NCBI GenBank assembly: GCA_965218555.1
Contig: OZ244625.1
Span: 1,984,001-2,048,000, forward strand
Reading direction: 5' to 3'
Source: JAPPLB01 sp965218555
GTDB lineage: Bacteria; Acidobacteriota; Terriglobia; Bryobacterales; UBA6623
Length of the DNA: 64,000 nt
The translations under genes and the position numbers were made by a program. The stretch's first letter is position 1; every line of letters begins with the position of its first letter. The notes under the pieces are model-generated. The model searched no databases. It was not told where the DNA came from and was given only the letters and a program-made list of their open reading frames with translations. Positions 1 to 9,262 of this stretch are shown piece by piece.

Positions 1-2
1 TC

Positions 3-2426
3 AAGATAAACCTTGTTGACAATAGCGTCCTCAAAGACCTCAACATCCGAATCGGCGCCACTGCCACCGCCGTTGAGGAATTCAGGGCCGATCGCCGGTA
101 TTTCGGTTCCGAGTTTGGAGGCGTGCCCTCCCAGCCTCTCCACGTTGCACCTGCGGGCGCTACGGGATTTCACGGAAGTATCTATGCAGCGCACTCAAAC
201 AGTATCTTCACGGCGCGGTCTTTCTTCCAGGCAGGCAAAGTGCAGCCGGCGCGCGAGAACGACTACGGCTTCCAGTTGAGCATTCCCTTGTGGAAAGGCG
301 CTGTCCTGGGACTCCGGGGAGCCCAGCAGCACTCGCGCGGCAACGTGAACGGCAACGTGCTTGTGCCGCGAGAGGACGAGCGCACTCCTCTCGCCACTGA
401 CCCTGCCAAACATGACTTTATCGCCCGGGTCCTAGCTGGCTATCCGGATGAGCCGCCGAATCGCACTGATATCAACGAGCGCGCCCTGAACACCAACGCG
501 CCTCAGGGAATCGATAACGACGACGGCGATATCCAACTCGATCAAACCTGGGGCGATGACGCTCTTGTGATGCGATACCGCTTCAGGGGGCAACAGGTCG
601 ATGCGTTCCAACTAGTCGCCGGGCAGAACCCGAACACGATGACAATGTCGCACGACGCGCGCGTCACGTGGAATCGCGCCTGGTCGCCCGCGACGACGAC
701 CGACTTTTCCGTCGGCTTCGACAGACTCGGGTCTCTGCTCACGCCCGACGAAAGCAGTTTCGGACCGAATCTCTTCATTCGCGGTCTCGAGGGTCTGGGA
801 CCCGACACGAGTGTTCCCATCGACCGTGCCTGGAACAAGTTCCGCTACGCGGGCCGGGCGCGACGGGTGGGCGGCCGCCACACGGTAACGACCGGGTTCG
901 AGGTTGTCCGCCGGCAAGTGAACGGCTATGAGTCCAGCAGTCACCGCGGCGGGTTCTCTTTCCGGTACGATTTCGGTCGGGACGCGATCACCAATCTGCG
1001 CCTGGGTACGGCAAGTGAGTTTTTTGGATCCATCGGTGAAGTCTATCGAGGCTTTCGCAACTGGGACGGTCAGATCTACATCGGCGATGAGTGGCGCGCG
1101 ACGAACAACCTCACCATCACCTCGGGGCTTCGGTTTGCGCCGGTAGCAGCGCCGTCGGAAGTGAACAACCTGAGCGATATACCCTACGACTGCGATTGCA
1201 ACAACACCGCCCCGCGCTTTGGTTTTGCCTATCGCCTGCATGACGGCTGGGGAGTCGTTCGCAGCTCGTACGGCGTCCACTACGGCGAGATCTTTCCTGT
1301 CACGTTCGCGCAGGTTCGCTACAACCCCCCCCTCAGCAGGCGTCTGGCAATCCCCGTTCCGGACTTGCTCGATCCATTGGGCTCTCTGGGGCCCGACGCG
1401 TTCGACCCCAACGGACGGAGCGACATCTTTCGCATCTCTCCTGATCTTGTCGTTCCCTACTCGCACCAATACAATTTCACCTGGGAAGTCCAACTCAAGA
1501 ATAAGCACACGTTGCAACTCGGCTACGTGGGGAGCCGGTCTCACAAGCTGCTTGCAACATGGAACTCAAATCGCGCCCGCCCGGTTCCCGGCATCCCGCA
1601 GGTGACCGCTACCGTCAATGAGCGCCGTCCTGACCCGCGATTCTTCATCATTCGCGAGACGCTGAACTCCTCCCGCGCTTACTACGACGCCGCAAAGATC
1701 ACCTTCCGCACGGACAACTGGCGTGGACTGACCATCGACTCCTCCTACTGGTTCAGCAAGGCGATCGATCTCGGAGCCGACTATACGAACACTGCCGCCG
1801 GCCGCGACAGCTTTTCGGCTCGCGGGCAGTCCGAGCTCGATGTTCACGGGGACATGAAAGGGCTCAGCAATTTCCATCAACCGCACGCCGCTTTGTGGCG
1901 GGTGAATTACGAGGCGCCCCGGTTGAACGTTCAGGCGCGATGGCTCCGAGCGGCCTTCGGCGGCTGGCGCTTCTCGACCATCCTGCTGCTGAAATCAGGC
2001 ACGCCGTTCAGTGTGCGGACCGGTTCTGACGGGCCGGGCTTCGGCAATGTCGACGGAGCGAGCAGCGACCGGCCGAACGTCATCGACCCCTCCGTATTGG
2101 GTCGCACGATCGGACATCCGGACACCTCTACCCTACGGCTGCCGCGTTCGGCGTTTTCATTCATCGAGCCGACCGAGGCTCGTGGCAGTCTCGGACGAAA
2201 CACCTTCCGTAAAGACGGTATCAACAACGTCAACGCGGCCCTTTCCCGCCGCTGGCCGCTGAAGACCGACATGGCGCTGAACTTCAGCGCGGAATCCATT
2301 AATTTCTTTAACACGCCGCAATTCGCCGATCCTGGGCGCCAAGTTGCCGCCCCTAACTTCGGCGCCATTACCAATACCCTGAACGACGGTCGCACGTTCC
2401 GCTTCCTGCTGGGGTTCAGCTTTTGA
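3..2426 (+). CDS. TonB-dependent receptor, Oar-like (C-terminal part; 5' end outside window)
   Basis: The frame is open from the first bases, so the gene begins upstream. About 807 codons are visible. The first residues (VLKDLNIRIGATATAVEEF, then EFGGVPSQPLHVAPAGATGFHGSIYAAH) resemble the end of a plug domain, followed by a long beta-barrel with alternating aromatic residues. It ends in LLGFSF; a terminal aromatic residue is typical of outer-membrane barrels. The family imports large substrates across the outer membrane using TonB energy; Oar-like members are greatly expanded in Acidobacteria. The N-terminal regulatory-like domain cannot be seen. Substrate unknown. lpxB follows 115 bp downstream on the same strand. 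Confidence 0.85.
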   Translation, partial: KINLVDNSVLKDLNIRIGATATAVEEFRADRRYFGSEFGGVPSQPLHVAPAGATGFHGSIYAAHSNSIFTARSFFQAGKVQPARENDYGFQLSIPLWKGAVLGLRGAQQHSRGNVNGNVLVPREDERTPLATDPAKHDFIARVLAGYPDEPPNRTDINERALNTNAPQGIDNDDGDIQLDQTWGDDALVMRYRFRGQQVDAFQLVAGQNPNTMTMSHDARVTWNRAWSPATTTDFSVGFDRLGSLLTPDESSFGPNLFIRGLEGLGPDTSVPIDRAWNKFRYAGRARRVGGRHTVTTGFEVVRRQVNGYESSSHRGGFSFRYDFGRDAITNLRLGTASEFFGSIGEVYRGFRNWDGQIYIGDEWRATNNLTITSGLRFAPVAAPSEVNNLSDIPYDCDCNNTAPRFGFAYRLHDGWGVVRSSYGVHYGEIFPVTFAQVRYNPPLSRRLAIPVPDLLDPLGSLGPDAFDPNGRSDIFRISPDLVVPYSHQYNFTWEVQLKNKHTLQLGYVGSRSHKLLATWNSNRARPVPGIPQVTATVNERRPDPRFFIIRETLNSSRAYYDAAKITFRTDNWRGLTIDSSYWFSKAIDLGADYTNTAAGRDSFSARGQSELDVHGDMKGLSNFHQPHAALWRVNYEAPRLNVQARWLRAAFGGWRFSTILLLKSGTPFSVRTGSDGPGFGNVDGASSDRPNVIDPSVLGRTIGHPDTSTLRLPRSAFSFIEPTEARGSLGRNTFRKDGINNVNAALSRRWPLKTDMALNFSAESINFFNTPQFADPGRQVAAPNFGAITNTLNDGRTFRFLLGFSF

Positions 2427-2541
2427 ATCCGGCGCAAAAAAAAAGCTGTGGACCGCAAAACCGAGTTCCCGCGCTGAGGGTTTCCGACTACCTGGTTCGC
2501 GCAAAAAAATCTCGATCGGGGCTTCGCCTCGCGAACAATTC

Positions 2542-3666
2542 GTGATGAAAATTCTGGTTTCTGCAGCAGAGGCTTCGGCGGATCGCCATGCTGCGGAGCT
2601 TGTCGTGCGCCTACGTGAGCGCTTCCCGGAGGCGGAATTCTTCGGTTGCGCCGGTCCGCGGATGCGTGCGGCCGGCGTGCGCCCGGTGGTGCGGACCGAG
2701 AGCCTGTCCATCGTGGGCATTTTCGAAGTCATCCTGCACGCGCCGCGCGTCTATCGTCTTTTGTTTCGTTTAGCGGGCGCCGCGCGCAGAGAACGGCCGG
2801 ATGTTGCGATCGTGACGGACGCACCCGGGTTCCACATCGATCTGTGCCGCTTCCTCAAGCGGCAGGGGGTTCCGGTCTTCTGGTATGTGGCGCCTCAGGT
2901 GTGGGCTTGGCGCAAGGGGCGGATCCGGGCGATCAGGCGCTTGGTGGCGCACCTGCTGTGTATCTTTCCGTTCGAGCAGAAGTTCTTTCGGGACCACGGC
3001 GTTCCGACAACGTATGTTGGACATCCGTTCAGTCGTGCTACGAAGACAACGAAATCGCGAAGAGAGTTCTTGCGCGAACTCGGGCTCAGCGGCGAGAGGC
3101 CGCTGGTTGCTCTGCTGCCTGGCAGCCGCCGCAACGAAGCCGCCCGCCACCTTCCACACCTGCTCGGTGCGGTGCAGCAAATCAGTACATGCATTCCCGC
3201 CGACTTCGTCTTGGCGGCCTCCCACACCACGGGAAAAGCATTTTTTAAGCAACGCATCGGCGGTTCGTCCGTCCATATAGTTGAAGATGATCTGCACAAC
3301 GCAGTCGGACATGCTGATTTGGCGCTTGTCGCGAGCGGCACGGCGGCGCTCGAAACGGCGCTGCTTGGGACGCCGATGGTTGTCTTCTATCGGATCAGTT
3401 TCGGGACTTGGCTCGTAGCGAAGATGCTTGTGGGCGTTCCTTTTTACAGCATGGTCAACCTGCTGGCGGGCCGCAGCATCGTTCCGGAATTGATCCAGTG
3501 GGATTGCACGGCTGACAAGATCGCCGGTGAAGCGCGGCGCTTGTTGGAGAACGAAGATGAGAGTCAACAGATGCGCCTTGAGCTGTCGGTCATAGCGGAG
3601 GTACTCAGAGGGGATCGGCCGGCGGCAGAACGGGCGGCGGAGGTAATATGCAACAACGTTTCATGA
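2542..3666 (+). CDS. lpxB: Lipid-A-disaccharide synthase
   Basis: 374 aa, close to the family length. LpxB joins UDP-2,3-diacylglucosamine to lipid X to give the lipid A disaccharide at the inner-membrane face. Visible family features: N-terminal SAAEASADRHAAEL (the GEASGD-type loop, here altered), PDVAIVTDAPGFHIDLCRF, YVAPQVWAWRKGR, and a C-terminal glycosyltransferase half with ALLPGSRRNEAARHLP and VASGTAALETALLGTPMVV. The start is GTG immediately followed by ATG (2545), and either could serve. The end overlaps the next gene by 19 bp. Presence of lpxB shows an LPS-type outer membrane. Usual lpxA/D/fabZ neighbours are not in view. Confidence 0.93.
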   Translation: MMKILVSAAEASADRHAAELVVRLRERFPEAEFFGCAGPRMRAAGVRPVVRTESLSIVGIFEVILHAPRVYRLLFRLAGAARRERPDVAIVTDAPGFHIDLCRFLKRQGVPVFWYVAPQVWAWRKGRIRAIRRLVAHLLCIFPFEQKFFRDHGVPTTYVGHPFSRATKTTKSRREFLRELGLSGERPLVALLPGSRRNEAARHLPHLLGAVQQISTCIPADFVLAASHTTGKAFFKQRIGGSSVHIVEDDLHNAVGHADLALVASGTAALETALLGTPMVVFYRISFGTWLVAKMLVGVPFYSMVNLLAGRSIVPELIQWDCTADKIAGEARRLLENEDESQQMRLELSVIAEVLRGDRPAAERAAEVICNNVS

Positions 3667-5711
3667 GCAGGCGAACGACACGGACCACGGCCTTCGCCGG
3701 GGTCATGCCGATGGCGGCGAAGACGACTGCCTTGGGGATGCGGTTTATGCTCGCGACGCTTTTGTTGACCGCGTGGGCGCTCCTTCCACTGGGGCGGGCC
3801 CAAACACAGGTCCCGCTCATTGATGTCGAGTTCTATCGCATTCATGCCGAGATCGATCCGCTCGGGCGCTCGCTCGAAGCGCTGGCAGAAGTGCGTTTCG
3901 TGCCGCGGGAGGCAATGAATCTAGCTGTTTTCGAACTGCATACAAACCTCAATGTGAACGGGGTGGTGACCGTCGAAGGAGACGATGTTGCCGTTGACCG
4001 CGTCCGCGAAGCCAACCAGGTTCGTCTCACCTTCCCAGGCGCTCTGGTCGTCGGTGAACCTGTCACAGTCACCTTCCAGTACGAAGGGGAGCTGACTGGC
4101 GTAGGGAACTCACCCGTGCAGGGCGTGAGCCTGGCTTCCATTGACCCTGAACGTGCCTATTTGCTTTATCCGGGGCGTTGGTTTCCGGTGAACGGCTATG
4201 CGGCTGATCGCTTTGCAGCCGAGATGCACGTCACCGTGCCGTCGGGCTATCAAGTCGTCGGGAGCGGCATCGGTACGAGCTCCGAGTCGGACGGCAAGGT
4301 TCAGTACAGCTTTACTTTCACGCAGCCCTCATTTCCCGGCAGCATCGCCGTTGTTCAGGAAGAGCCGGTCCGCGTGGACTACGAGGGCATCAACACATTG
4401 CTCTACTTCAAGACCGCCTCCGCGGATTTGGCCTCGGCCTATGGCGCCGAGGTCGGCCGCATGATGGGTTTCTTCACGGAAAAGTTCGGACCGCCCTATT
4501 CGACGACGCTGACGGTCATCGAGACGGGCGATTACGCCCCGAACGCCTATACGGCGCCGGGCATTGTCTTCCTGAGCCCGTTCGGAATCGGCGAGGACGT
4601 AAACCGCCTGCTGCTGGGGACCGAAGTCGCCCATCAATGGTGGAGGACGCTGGTCTCCCCGGGGAACCGCAATCATGCCTGGCTCGATCTGGGCTTGTCC
4701 AAGTATGCCGCGATGCTCGAGATCGAAGAAAACGAAGGCGAGACCGAATTCACCGGTTTCCTGCGGGACACACAGATTGACGCGCTGACCTACGACGAAA
4801 TTCCCGTTTTGCAGGCCGGCCGCTTGCCGGATTTCTCGCCGGAGGTCTATGCGCTCGCGGGTTCCAAGGGCGCCATGATTCTGAACATGCTCCGCTTCAC
4901 CATGGGAGACGAAGCCTTTTTTGCGACGCTCAAGCAGTTCGCCGAGAAGCACGCCTGGAGTTCCGTGATCACCGACGACTTGCTGGAAACAGCCGAATCT
5001 GTCGGCGGCAAGAACCTGCAGTCGTTTTTTATTCAATGGACGGAGAACGTCGGCACGCCGGAGTTCTCACAGGAATACACCATCTACCGCCTCGGCGGCG
5101 GCAAGGGGTTCCGCGTGATGGGTAAGATCTCGCAAGACATGGACACCTTCAGCATGCCCGTCGAGGTGGAAGTCCAAACCGAAGGCGAGCCCGAGTACGA
5201 AATGATCGAAGTGCGGGGACGCTCATCGGACTATGTGATCGAAACCTTTGGCAAGCCGCGCAGGGTAGTCCTCGACCCAAAGAGCCGAATCCTGCGCTAC
5301 GACGAGTCGATCCACGTAAAGGTGGCGATCCGCAAGGGCGAGCAGCTCATGGAACTCGGCTACTACAACGAAGCGCTTGATACCTATCAGCAAGCTCTGG
5401 ACATCAACCGCTACAGCTCGCTGGCGCACTACCGCATCGGAGAGATCTTCTTCAGGCAGAACAACTACCAGTCGGCCGCCAACCAGTTCCGCGAAGCGCT
5501 GAACGGTGATGGGGAGCCGGAGTGGACAGAAGTCTGGGCGCACATCAGCCTCGGCAATATCTTCGATATCACCGACCAGCGTGACCGCGCCGTGAATGAG
5601 TACCAACTCGCCCTGCGCACCCGCGACAACACCCAAGGCGCCCTCGACGTAGCGCAGAAGTACCTCGAACAGCCTTACCGCCGCACGCGGCGCCGGGAAC
5701 GGGTTTACTAG
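3648..5711 (+). CDS. M1-aminopeptidase-like protein lacking zinc ligands, with C-terminal TPR repeats
   Basis: 687 aa. The start is set by a GGAGG box about 7 bp upstream. A hydrophobic segment (about 31-50) suggests export. Residues about 57-540 follow the M1 (gluzincin) layout: N-terminal beta domain, then LLLGTEVAHQWWRTLV and WLDLGLSKYAAML. Compared with the family pattern HExxH-x18-E, the first His is Thr325 and the distal Glu is Leu348; Glu326 and His329 remain. The substrate-anchoring GxMEN loop is also altered (APNAYTAPG). Two of three zinc ligands are therefore missing, so peptidase activity looks unlikely. Residues about 565-675 form TPR-like helices. It overlaps lpxB by 19 bp, so translational coupling is likely. 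A scaffold or binding role is inference. Confidence 0.8.
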   Translation: MQQRFMSRRTTRTTAFAGVMPMAAKTTALGMRFMLATLLLTAWALLPLGRAQTQVPLIDVEFYRIHAEIDPLGRSLEALAEVRFVPREAMNLAVFELHTNLNVNGVVTVEGDDVAVDRVREANQVRLTFPGALVVGEPVTVTFQYEGELTGVGNSPVQGVSLASIDPERAYLLYPGRWFPVNGYAADRFAAEMHVTVPSGYQVVGSGIGTSSESDGKVQYSFTFTQPSFPGSIAVVQEEPVRVDYEGINTLLYFKTASADLASAYGAEVGRMMGFFTEKFGPPYSTTLTVIETGDYAPNAYTAPGIVFLSPFGIGEDVNRLLLGTEVAHQWWRTLVSPGNRNHAWLDLGLSKYAAMLEIEENEGETEFTGFLRDTQIDALTYDEIPVLQAGRLPDFSPEVYALAGSKGAMILNMLRFTMGDEAFFATLKQFAEKHAWSSVITDDLLETAESVGGKNLQSFFIQWTENVGTPEFSQEYTIYRLGGGKGFRVMGKISQDMDTFSMPVEVEVQTEGEPEYEMIEVRGRSSDYVIETFGKPRRVVLDPKSRILRYDESIHVKVAIRKGEQLMELGYYNEALDTYQQALDINRYSSLAHYRIGEIFFRQNNYQSAANQFREALNGDGEPEWTEVWAHISLGNIFDITDQRDRAVNEYQLALRTRDNTQGALDVAQKYLEQPYRRTRRRERVY

Positions 5712-5905
5712 CGGACCCGAGCACGCGCCTGCGTGCCCGGTAACCGTGCCCGGCACTGTGTCCTGGGGGCGATTTGTCCCGAGTAACGATCCGGATACGA
5801 CGGAGCAGGTCCGGCAAGACGCCAAGCTGCGGTTCCTGCTCAGGTAACGCAGTCGGTTTGCGGCAGGGTGAATGAGGATGCGAACTTGTTCGTGGCCGCC
5901 CCGGG
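5712..5905. other. Intergenic region, no gene recognised
   Basis: A gap of 194 bp between convergent genes. It has a short GTGCCCGGTAACCGTGCCCGG-like partial repeat at the 5' end but no convincing terminator or coding signal. Confidence 0.4.
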
Positions 5906-6142
5906 CTACTTCGCGGCGGCGGTTGTTGTGTCGCAGGCTTTCGTGACGGTCCAGTCCCCGTTCCGGCACCGACGCAGAATGTAAGGATTGCCGTCATCGC
6001 CAATCAGTCGGAAGCAGTCCTCGTCGGGTTTTCGCCATTGACTCAGGATCTGCTTGACTTCGATGGTCCGCCCTTCCCAAAGGAACCGCGTCGGACGTTC
6101 GTCGGCTCGAAAGCCGGAATAGGTTTCGACAGTGCGCGCCAT
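5906..6142 (-). CDS. Small conserved hypothetical protein (78 aa)
   Basis: Starting at the ATG encoding MARTVETYSGFRADERPTRF, the product is 78 aa. The pattern YSGFRADERPTRFLWEGRTI, then a stretch EVKQILSQWRKPDED and GDDGNPYILRR, looks like a family of small cytosolic beta-rich proteins seen next to assorted genes in Acidobacteria and Deltaproteobacteria, from memory. I do not know its function. It is divergent from the phosphatase-like gene, with only 49 bp between the starts. A longer frame upstream would run through the divergent gene's start, so the shorter start is preferred. Confidence 0.6.
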   Translation of the reverse strand: MARTVETYSGFRADERPTRFLWEGRTIEVKQILSQWRKPDEDCFRLIGDDGNPYILRRCRNGDWTVTKACDTTTAAAK

Positions 6143-6191
6143 CGATCCGATCGTAGCGCAGGGACTTGCCGCTAGAATCGAAACGTTCTCT

Positions 6192-7745
6192 ATGGCGCGG
6201 ACCTTTCTTCTGTTGGTGACCGCCGCGAGTGCGCTGGCGGTGGCGTACGCGGCGTGGACGAGCATCACGAGCTATCAGACCCCATACAGCAACGCACATG
6301 GCGGTCTGCCTGCTGGGGAGCCGATCGTGAAGCGTGCCGTTTTGATCGTGCTGGACGGCATTCGGCTCGATGTCTCGAACGAAATGCGCGAGTTGCAGAC
6401 ACTGGCCGGACGCGGGTCGGCGGGAACGACGCGCTCCGCGCGGCCGTCGCTCTCCAATCCCAACCGAGCGGTGTTCGTGACCGGGGCGTGGCCGGAAGTG
6501 AATGGCGTTACGAACAATGGCCTCTTCCGCCCGCCGCCTGTCGACTCGCTTTTCTCTCTCGCCGCGGAGGCGGGTCTTCCGCGGGCCGTCGCCGGGTCGC
6601 CCTTCTGGGCGCGTGCCTTTGGTGATTACCTGGAGGGGAACCTTCTCTTCCAGAAGAAAGACTTCCGGCGCGGCGCCGGCGCGAAGGCCATCGCTGACTG
6701 GCAGGCTGACTTGTGCCGTGACGCCGAGCGTTTCCTTACGCCGCGCCCGACGGGACTGCTCGTCGTGGGCATTCCAGCCGCTGACGTTGTGGGCCATGAT
6801 TTCGGAGGCGAATCGGAAGCCTATCGAGAGGTCGCGCAAGAGGTTGATCGCTGTCTCGGCTTGCTGGTGGATGCTCTGGACAATGGCCGGACGGCCTTCG
6901 CCATCGTCTCCGATCACGGCCACATCGATCGACGGGGTGGTGGAGGCCATGGTGGTTCCGAACGGGAAGTCGTTGAGGTTCCCTTGGTCTTCGCCGGGCG
7001 GGGAATCCGCCAAGCCCGGGGTTGGCAAGCGAAGGTGGTTGATATCGCGCCGACGCTCTGTGTCCTGCTCGGTTTGCCGCTGCCCGCGACGAGTCAAGGA
7101 GACGTTCTGTGGCACAGCCTGGATCTTTCCGGTGATCAGGCCAAGCGTACGAAAGGGCGCGCCGACGAGCAGCGAAACCGGTTTGGAGAGATTCTCAAGG
7201 CTGAGAACTCGGGGAGCGAAGCCGGAGGCGGACGAGTTTTTTCCTCGGCGACCGCGATCGTCGTCGGTGCGGCCTGCCTCGGCTGGCTGCTCTTCCGCAG
7301 CCGAAGTCGACTTGTGCTGCTTGCCGGAGTGGCATCCTACTTCCTTGCGTATCATTTGTTGTTCATGGCGCTGGGGCTCGGCTATTCGCTCAGCGCAATC
7401 AATACTGAAGAACGGCTCTTTTTCTTTCTTGGGAAGAATATCCTGGCCGCTGCGGTCGGACTGTCGGCGCCTTGGGGGTTGCTGCGCCTTCGGCGCCCGA
7501 CTGTCGGCGGCGAAGACATGTTTGAGCTCGGAGCCGTTGTCATGAGCGTGATTACCATCCAGGTGGCGTGGATTCACTATTCATCGGGCCTCTTTATGGA
7601 CGATGTTCTCCCTGATCTCGACCTCAATCTGAGAGCTGCCATGGACCTGATGCAGATGGGAGCCGTGGGCGTTACGACGGCGGCGATGGTTGTGCGGCTG
7701 CCCCGCGGCAAGAGATCGTGTGAGCCGCCGCGCGCGCTCTACTGA
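6192..7745 (+). CDS. Alkaline-phosphatase-superfamily protein with C-terminal membrane segments
   Basis: 517 aa from the ATG giving MARTFLLLVTAASAL, an N-terminal membrane anchor. The catalytic half shows superfamily metal-ligand motifs in order: VLIVLDGIRLD (Asp), RPSLSNPNRAVFVTG (Ser/Thr nucleophile region), IPAADVVGHDFGG (Asp and His), IVSDHGHIDRRGGGGHGG (Asp-His and His). From about residue 340, five to six hydrophobic segments follow (for example SATAIVVGAACLGWLLF and LVLLAGVASYFLAYHLLFMA). This layout, a periplasmic phosphatase/phosphotransferase-type domain on a multipass C-terminus, resembles phosphoethanolamine-transferase or PIG-N/PIG-O-like proteins. Substrate is unknown. An upstream in-frame start at 6132 is less likely because it overlaps the divergent gene. 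Confidence 0.7.
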   Translation: MARTFLLLVTAASALAVAYAAWTSITSYQTPYSNAHGGLPAGEPIVKRAVLIVLDGIRLDVSNEMRELQTLAGRGSAGTTRSARPSLSNPNRAVFVTGAWPEVNGVTNNGLFRPPPVDSLFSLAAEAGLPRAVAGSPFWARAFGDYLEGNLLFQKKDFRRGAGAKAIADWQADLCRDAERFLTPRPTGLLVVGIPAADVVGHDFGGESEAYREVAQEVDRCLGLLVDALDNGRTAFAIVSDHGHIDRRGGGGHGGSEREVVEVPLVFAGRGIRQARGWQAKVVDIAPTLCVLLGLPLPATSQGDVLWHSLDLSGDQAKRTKGRADEQRNRFGEILKAENSGSEAGGGRVFSSATAIVVGAACLGWLLFRSRSRLVLLAGVASYFLAYHLLFMALGLGYSLSAINTEERLFFFLGKNILAAAVGLSAPWGLLRLRRPTVGGEDMFELGAVVMSVITIQVAWIHYSSGLFMDDVLPDLDLNLRAAMDLMQMGAVGVTTAAMVVRLPRGKRSCEPPRALY

Positions 7746-7788
7746 CGATCTGGCATCCTAGTTATCCGGAGTCAGTCCGCCTACAACC

Positions 7789-9189
7789 TTGGGACAACTC
7801 GATCTCAGCCTCGGACCTCAGCGGCGGACCTATTCCGTCTCCGAGTTGACCGCCGACATTCGTGATCTGCTCGAAGCCGAGTTCGGCGACGTCTGGATCG
7901 CGGGCGAGATCTCGAATGCACACGCCGCCCACAGCGGACATCATTACTTCACCCTCAAGGACGGCGCCGCGCAGCTCAGGGCCGTCTGCTTTCGGCAGAA
8001 CGCGCTATACCTCAAGATCAAGCCGCAGAACGGTTTGGAAGTCATCGCGCGGGGCCGCATCGGCGTCTACGAGGCCCGTGGCGAGTACCAGCTTTATGTC
8101 GAGCACCTCGAGCCGCGAGGCTACGGAGCTCTGCAATTGGCCTTCGAGCAACTCAAGAAGAAGCTCGCGGCCGAGGGGCTGTTTGACGACGATCGCAAGC
8201 GGCCTCTGCCGAGCCTGCCCCGCAGCATCGGCATCGTCACGTCTCCTTCGGGCGCCGCCATCGCCGACATTCTACGCATTCTGGAGCGTCGCTTTGACGG
8301 GCTGCATGTGCAGATTTATCCAGCGCAAGTGCAGGGCGAGGGTGCAGCGGAGCAGATCGCCGCCGGGCTGCGCCACTTCAGCCGCAGCCGATCCGCCGAT
8401 GTAGTGATCGTGGGGCGCGGCGGCGGATCGCTCGAAGACCTGTGGGCGTTCAACGAAGAGGTCGTTGCACGGGCCATTGCGGATTGCGAGATCCCGGTAG
8501 TCTCCGCCGTCGGTCACCAGACGGACTTCACGATTGCCGACTTCGCGGCCGATGTTCGTGCGCCGACTCCCTCGGCGGCCGCCGAGTTAGTGGTTCGCCG
8601 GAAGCAGGAGTTTCTCGAAGCGGTCACTACCCTGAAGGCGCGTCTGGCGCAGGCTGCGCGCTACAAACTGGCCACCGTGGGCCGCGACGTACTCGACCGC
8701 CGGATAGAGCGGGCGACGGCCGTGGTGCAGCGCGTGCTCGCCTCGTCCTCGCAGAAGGTGGATGAGCTGACATTCACGCTACGGGATTCCATTCTGCGCC
8801 GCACGCGGGACGCGGAGCGGTCATGGCAACGTCGCCGGGAAAGGCTCAAACAGCTCGATCTGAGGGTGCGGATGGCCCGCGTCCGGGCGCGCCTCGACGG
8901 TGCCACCGACCGGATTTCCGCATTGGCCGTCCGGCAACTCGAGCGCGCCGGTACGCGCTTGCAATTGCTGGGGAAAGAGCTGGCCCACCTCAGTCCGGTC
9001 GCGATTCTCGGACGAGGCTACGCGATCGTTCAAGCGGAGGACGGCTCGATCGTCCGGGTCGCGGAGCAAACGAACGAAGGGGCACGGTTGGGTGTGCGGC
9101 TTCATCGCGGCCGTCTCGGCGTATGTGTTGAGTCGGTCGAACCCGAAGACCGGAACTCCCGGCCGGGCCAAGGTGCAGGAACAGCCTGA
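7789..9189 (+). CDS. xseA: Exodeoxyribonuclease VII large subunit
   Basis: 466 aa, typical length. Exonuclease VII (XseA with several XseB) degrades single-stranded DNA to short acid-soluble fragments. Visible: N-terminal OB-fold (VWIAGEISNAHAAHSGHHYF), then IGIVTSPSGAAIADILRIL, GRGGGSLEDLWAFNEE and SAVGHQTDFTIADFAAD, which are the conserved catalytic-domain blocks, followed by an Arg-rich coiled-coil region (about 270-400) that binds XseB. The start is TTG (TTG GGA CAA CTC); no ATG lies nearby. The small subunit xseB is not adjacent and must lie elsewhere. Confidence 0.93.
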   Translation: MGQLDLSLGPQRRTYSVSELTADIRDLLEAEFGDVWIAGEISNAHAAHSGHHYFTLKDGAAQLRAVCFRQNALYLKIKPQNGLEVIARGRIGVYEARGEYQLYVEHLEPRGYGALQLAFEQLKKKLAAEGLFDDDRKRPLPSLPRSIGIVTSPSGAAIADILRILERRFDGLHVQIYPAQVQGEGAAEQIAAGLRHFSRSRSADVVIVGRGGGSLEDLWAFNEEVVARAIADCEIPVVSAVGHQTDFTIADFAADVRAPTPSAAAELVVRRKQEFLEAVTTLKARLAQAARYKLATVGRDVLDRRIERATAVVQRVLASSSQKVDELTFTLRDSILRRTRDAERSWQRRRERLKQLDLRVRMARVRARLDGATDRISALAVRQLERAGTRLQLLGKELAHLSPVAILGRGYAIVQAEDGSIVRVAEQTNEGARLGVRLHRGRLGVCVESVEPEDRNSRPGQGAGTA

Positions 9190-9262
9190 GGGGTGGGTGT
9201 GCCCCCGAGGGCCGCGCTCAGTGGAACGGTATAATCGAGTTGAACTCGCGGGGGGATTTCTC

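Noticed and set aside
5994..7577. 527-codon open frame antisense to the phosphatase-like gene
   Set aside because: Antisense shadow in a high-GC gene.
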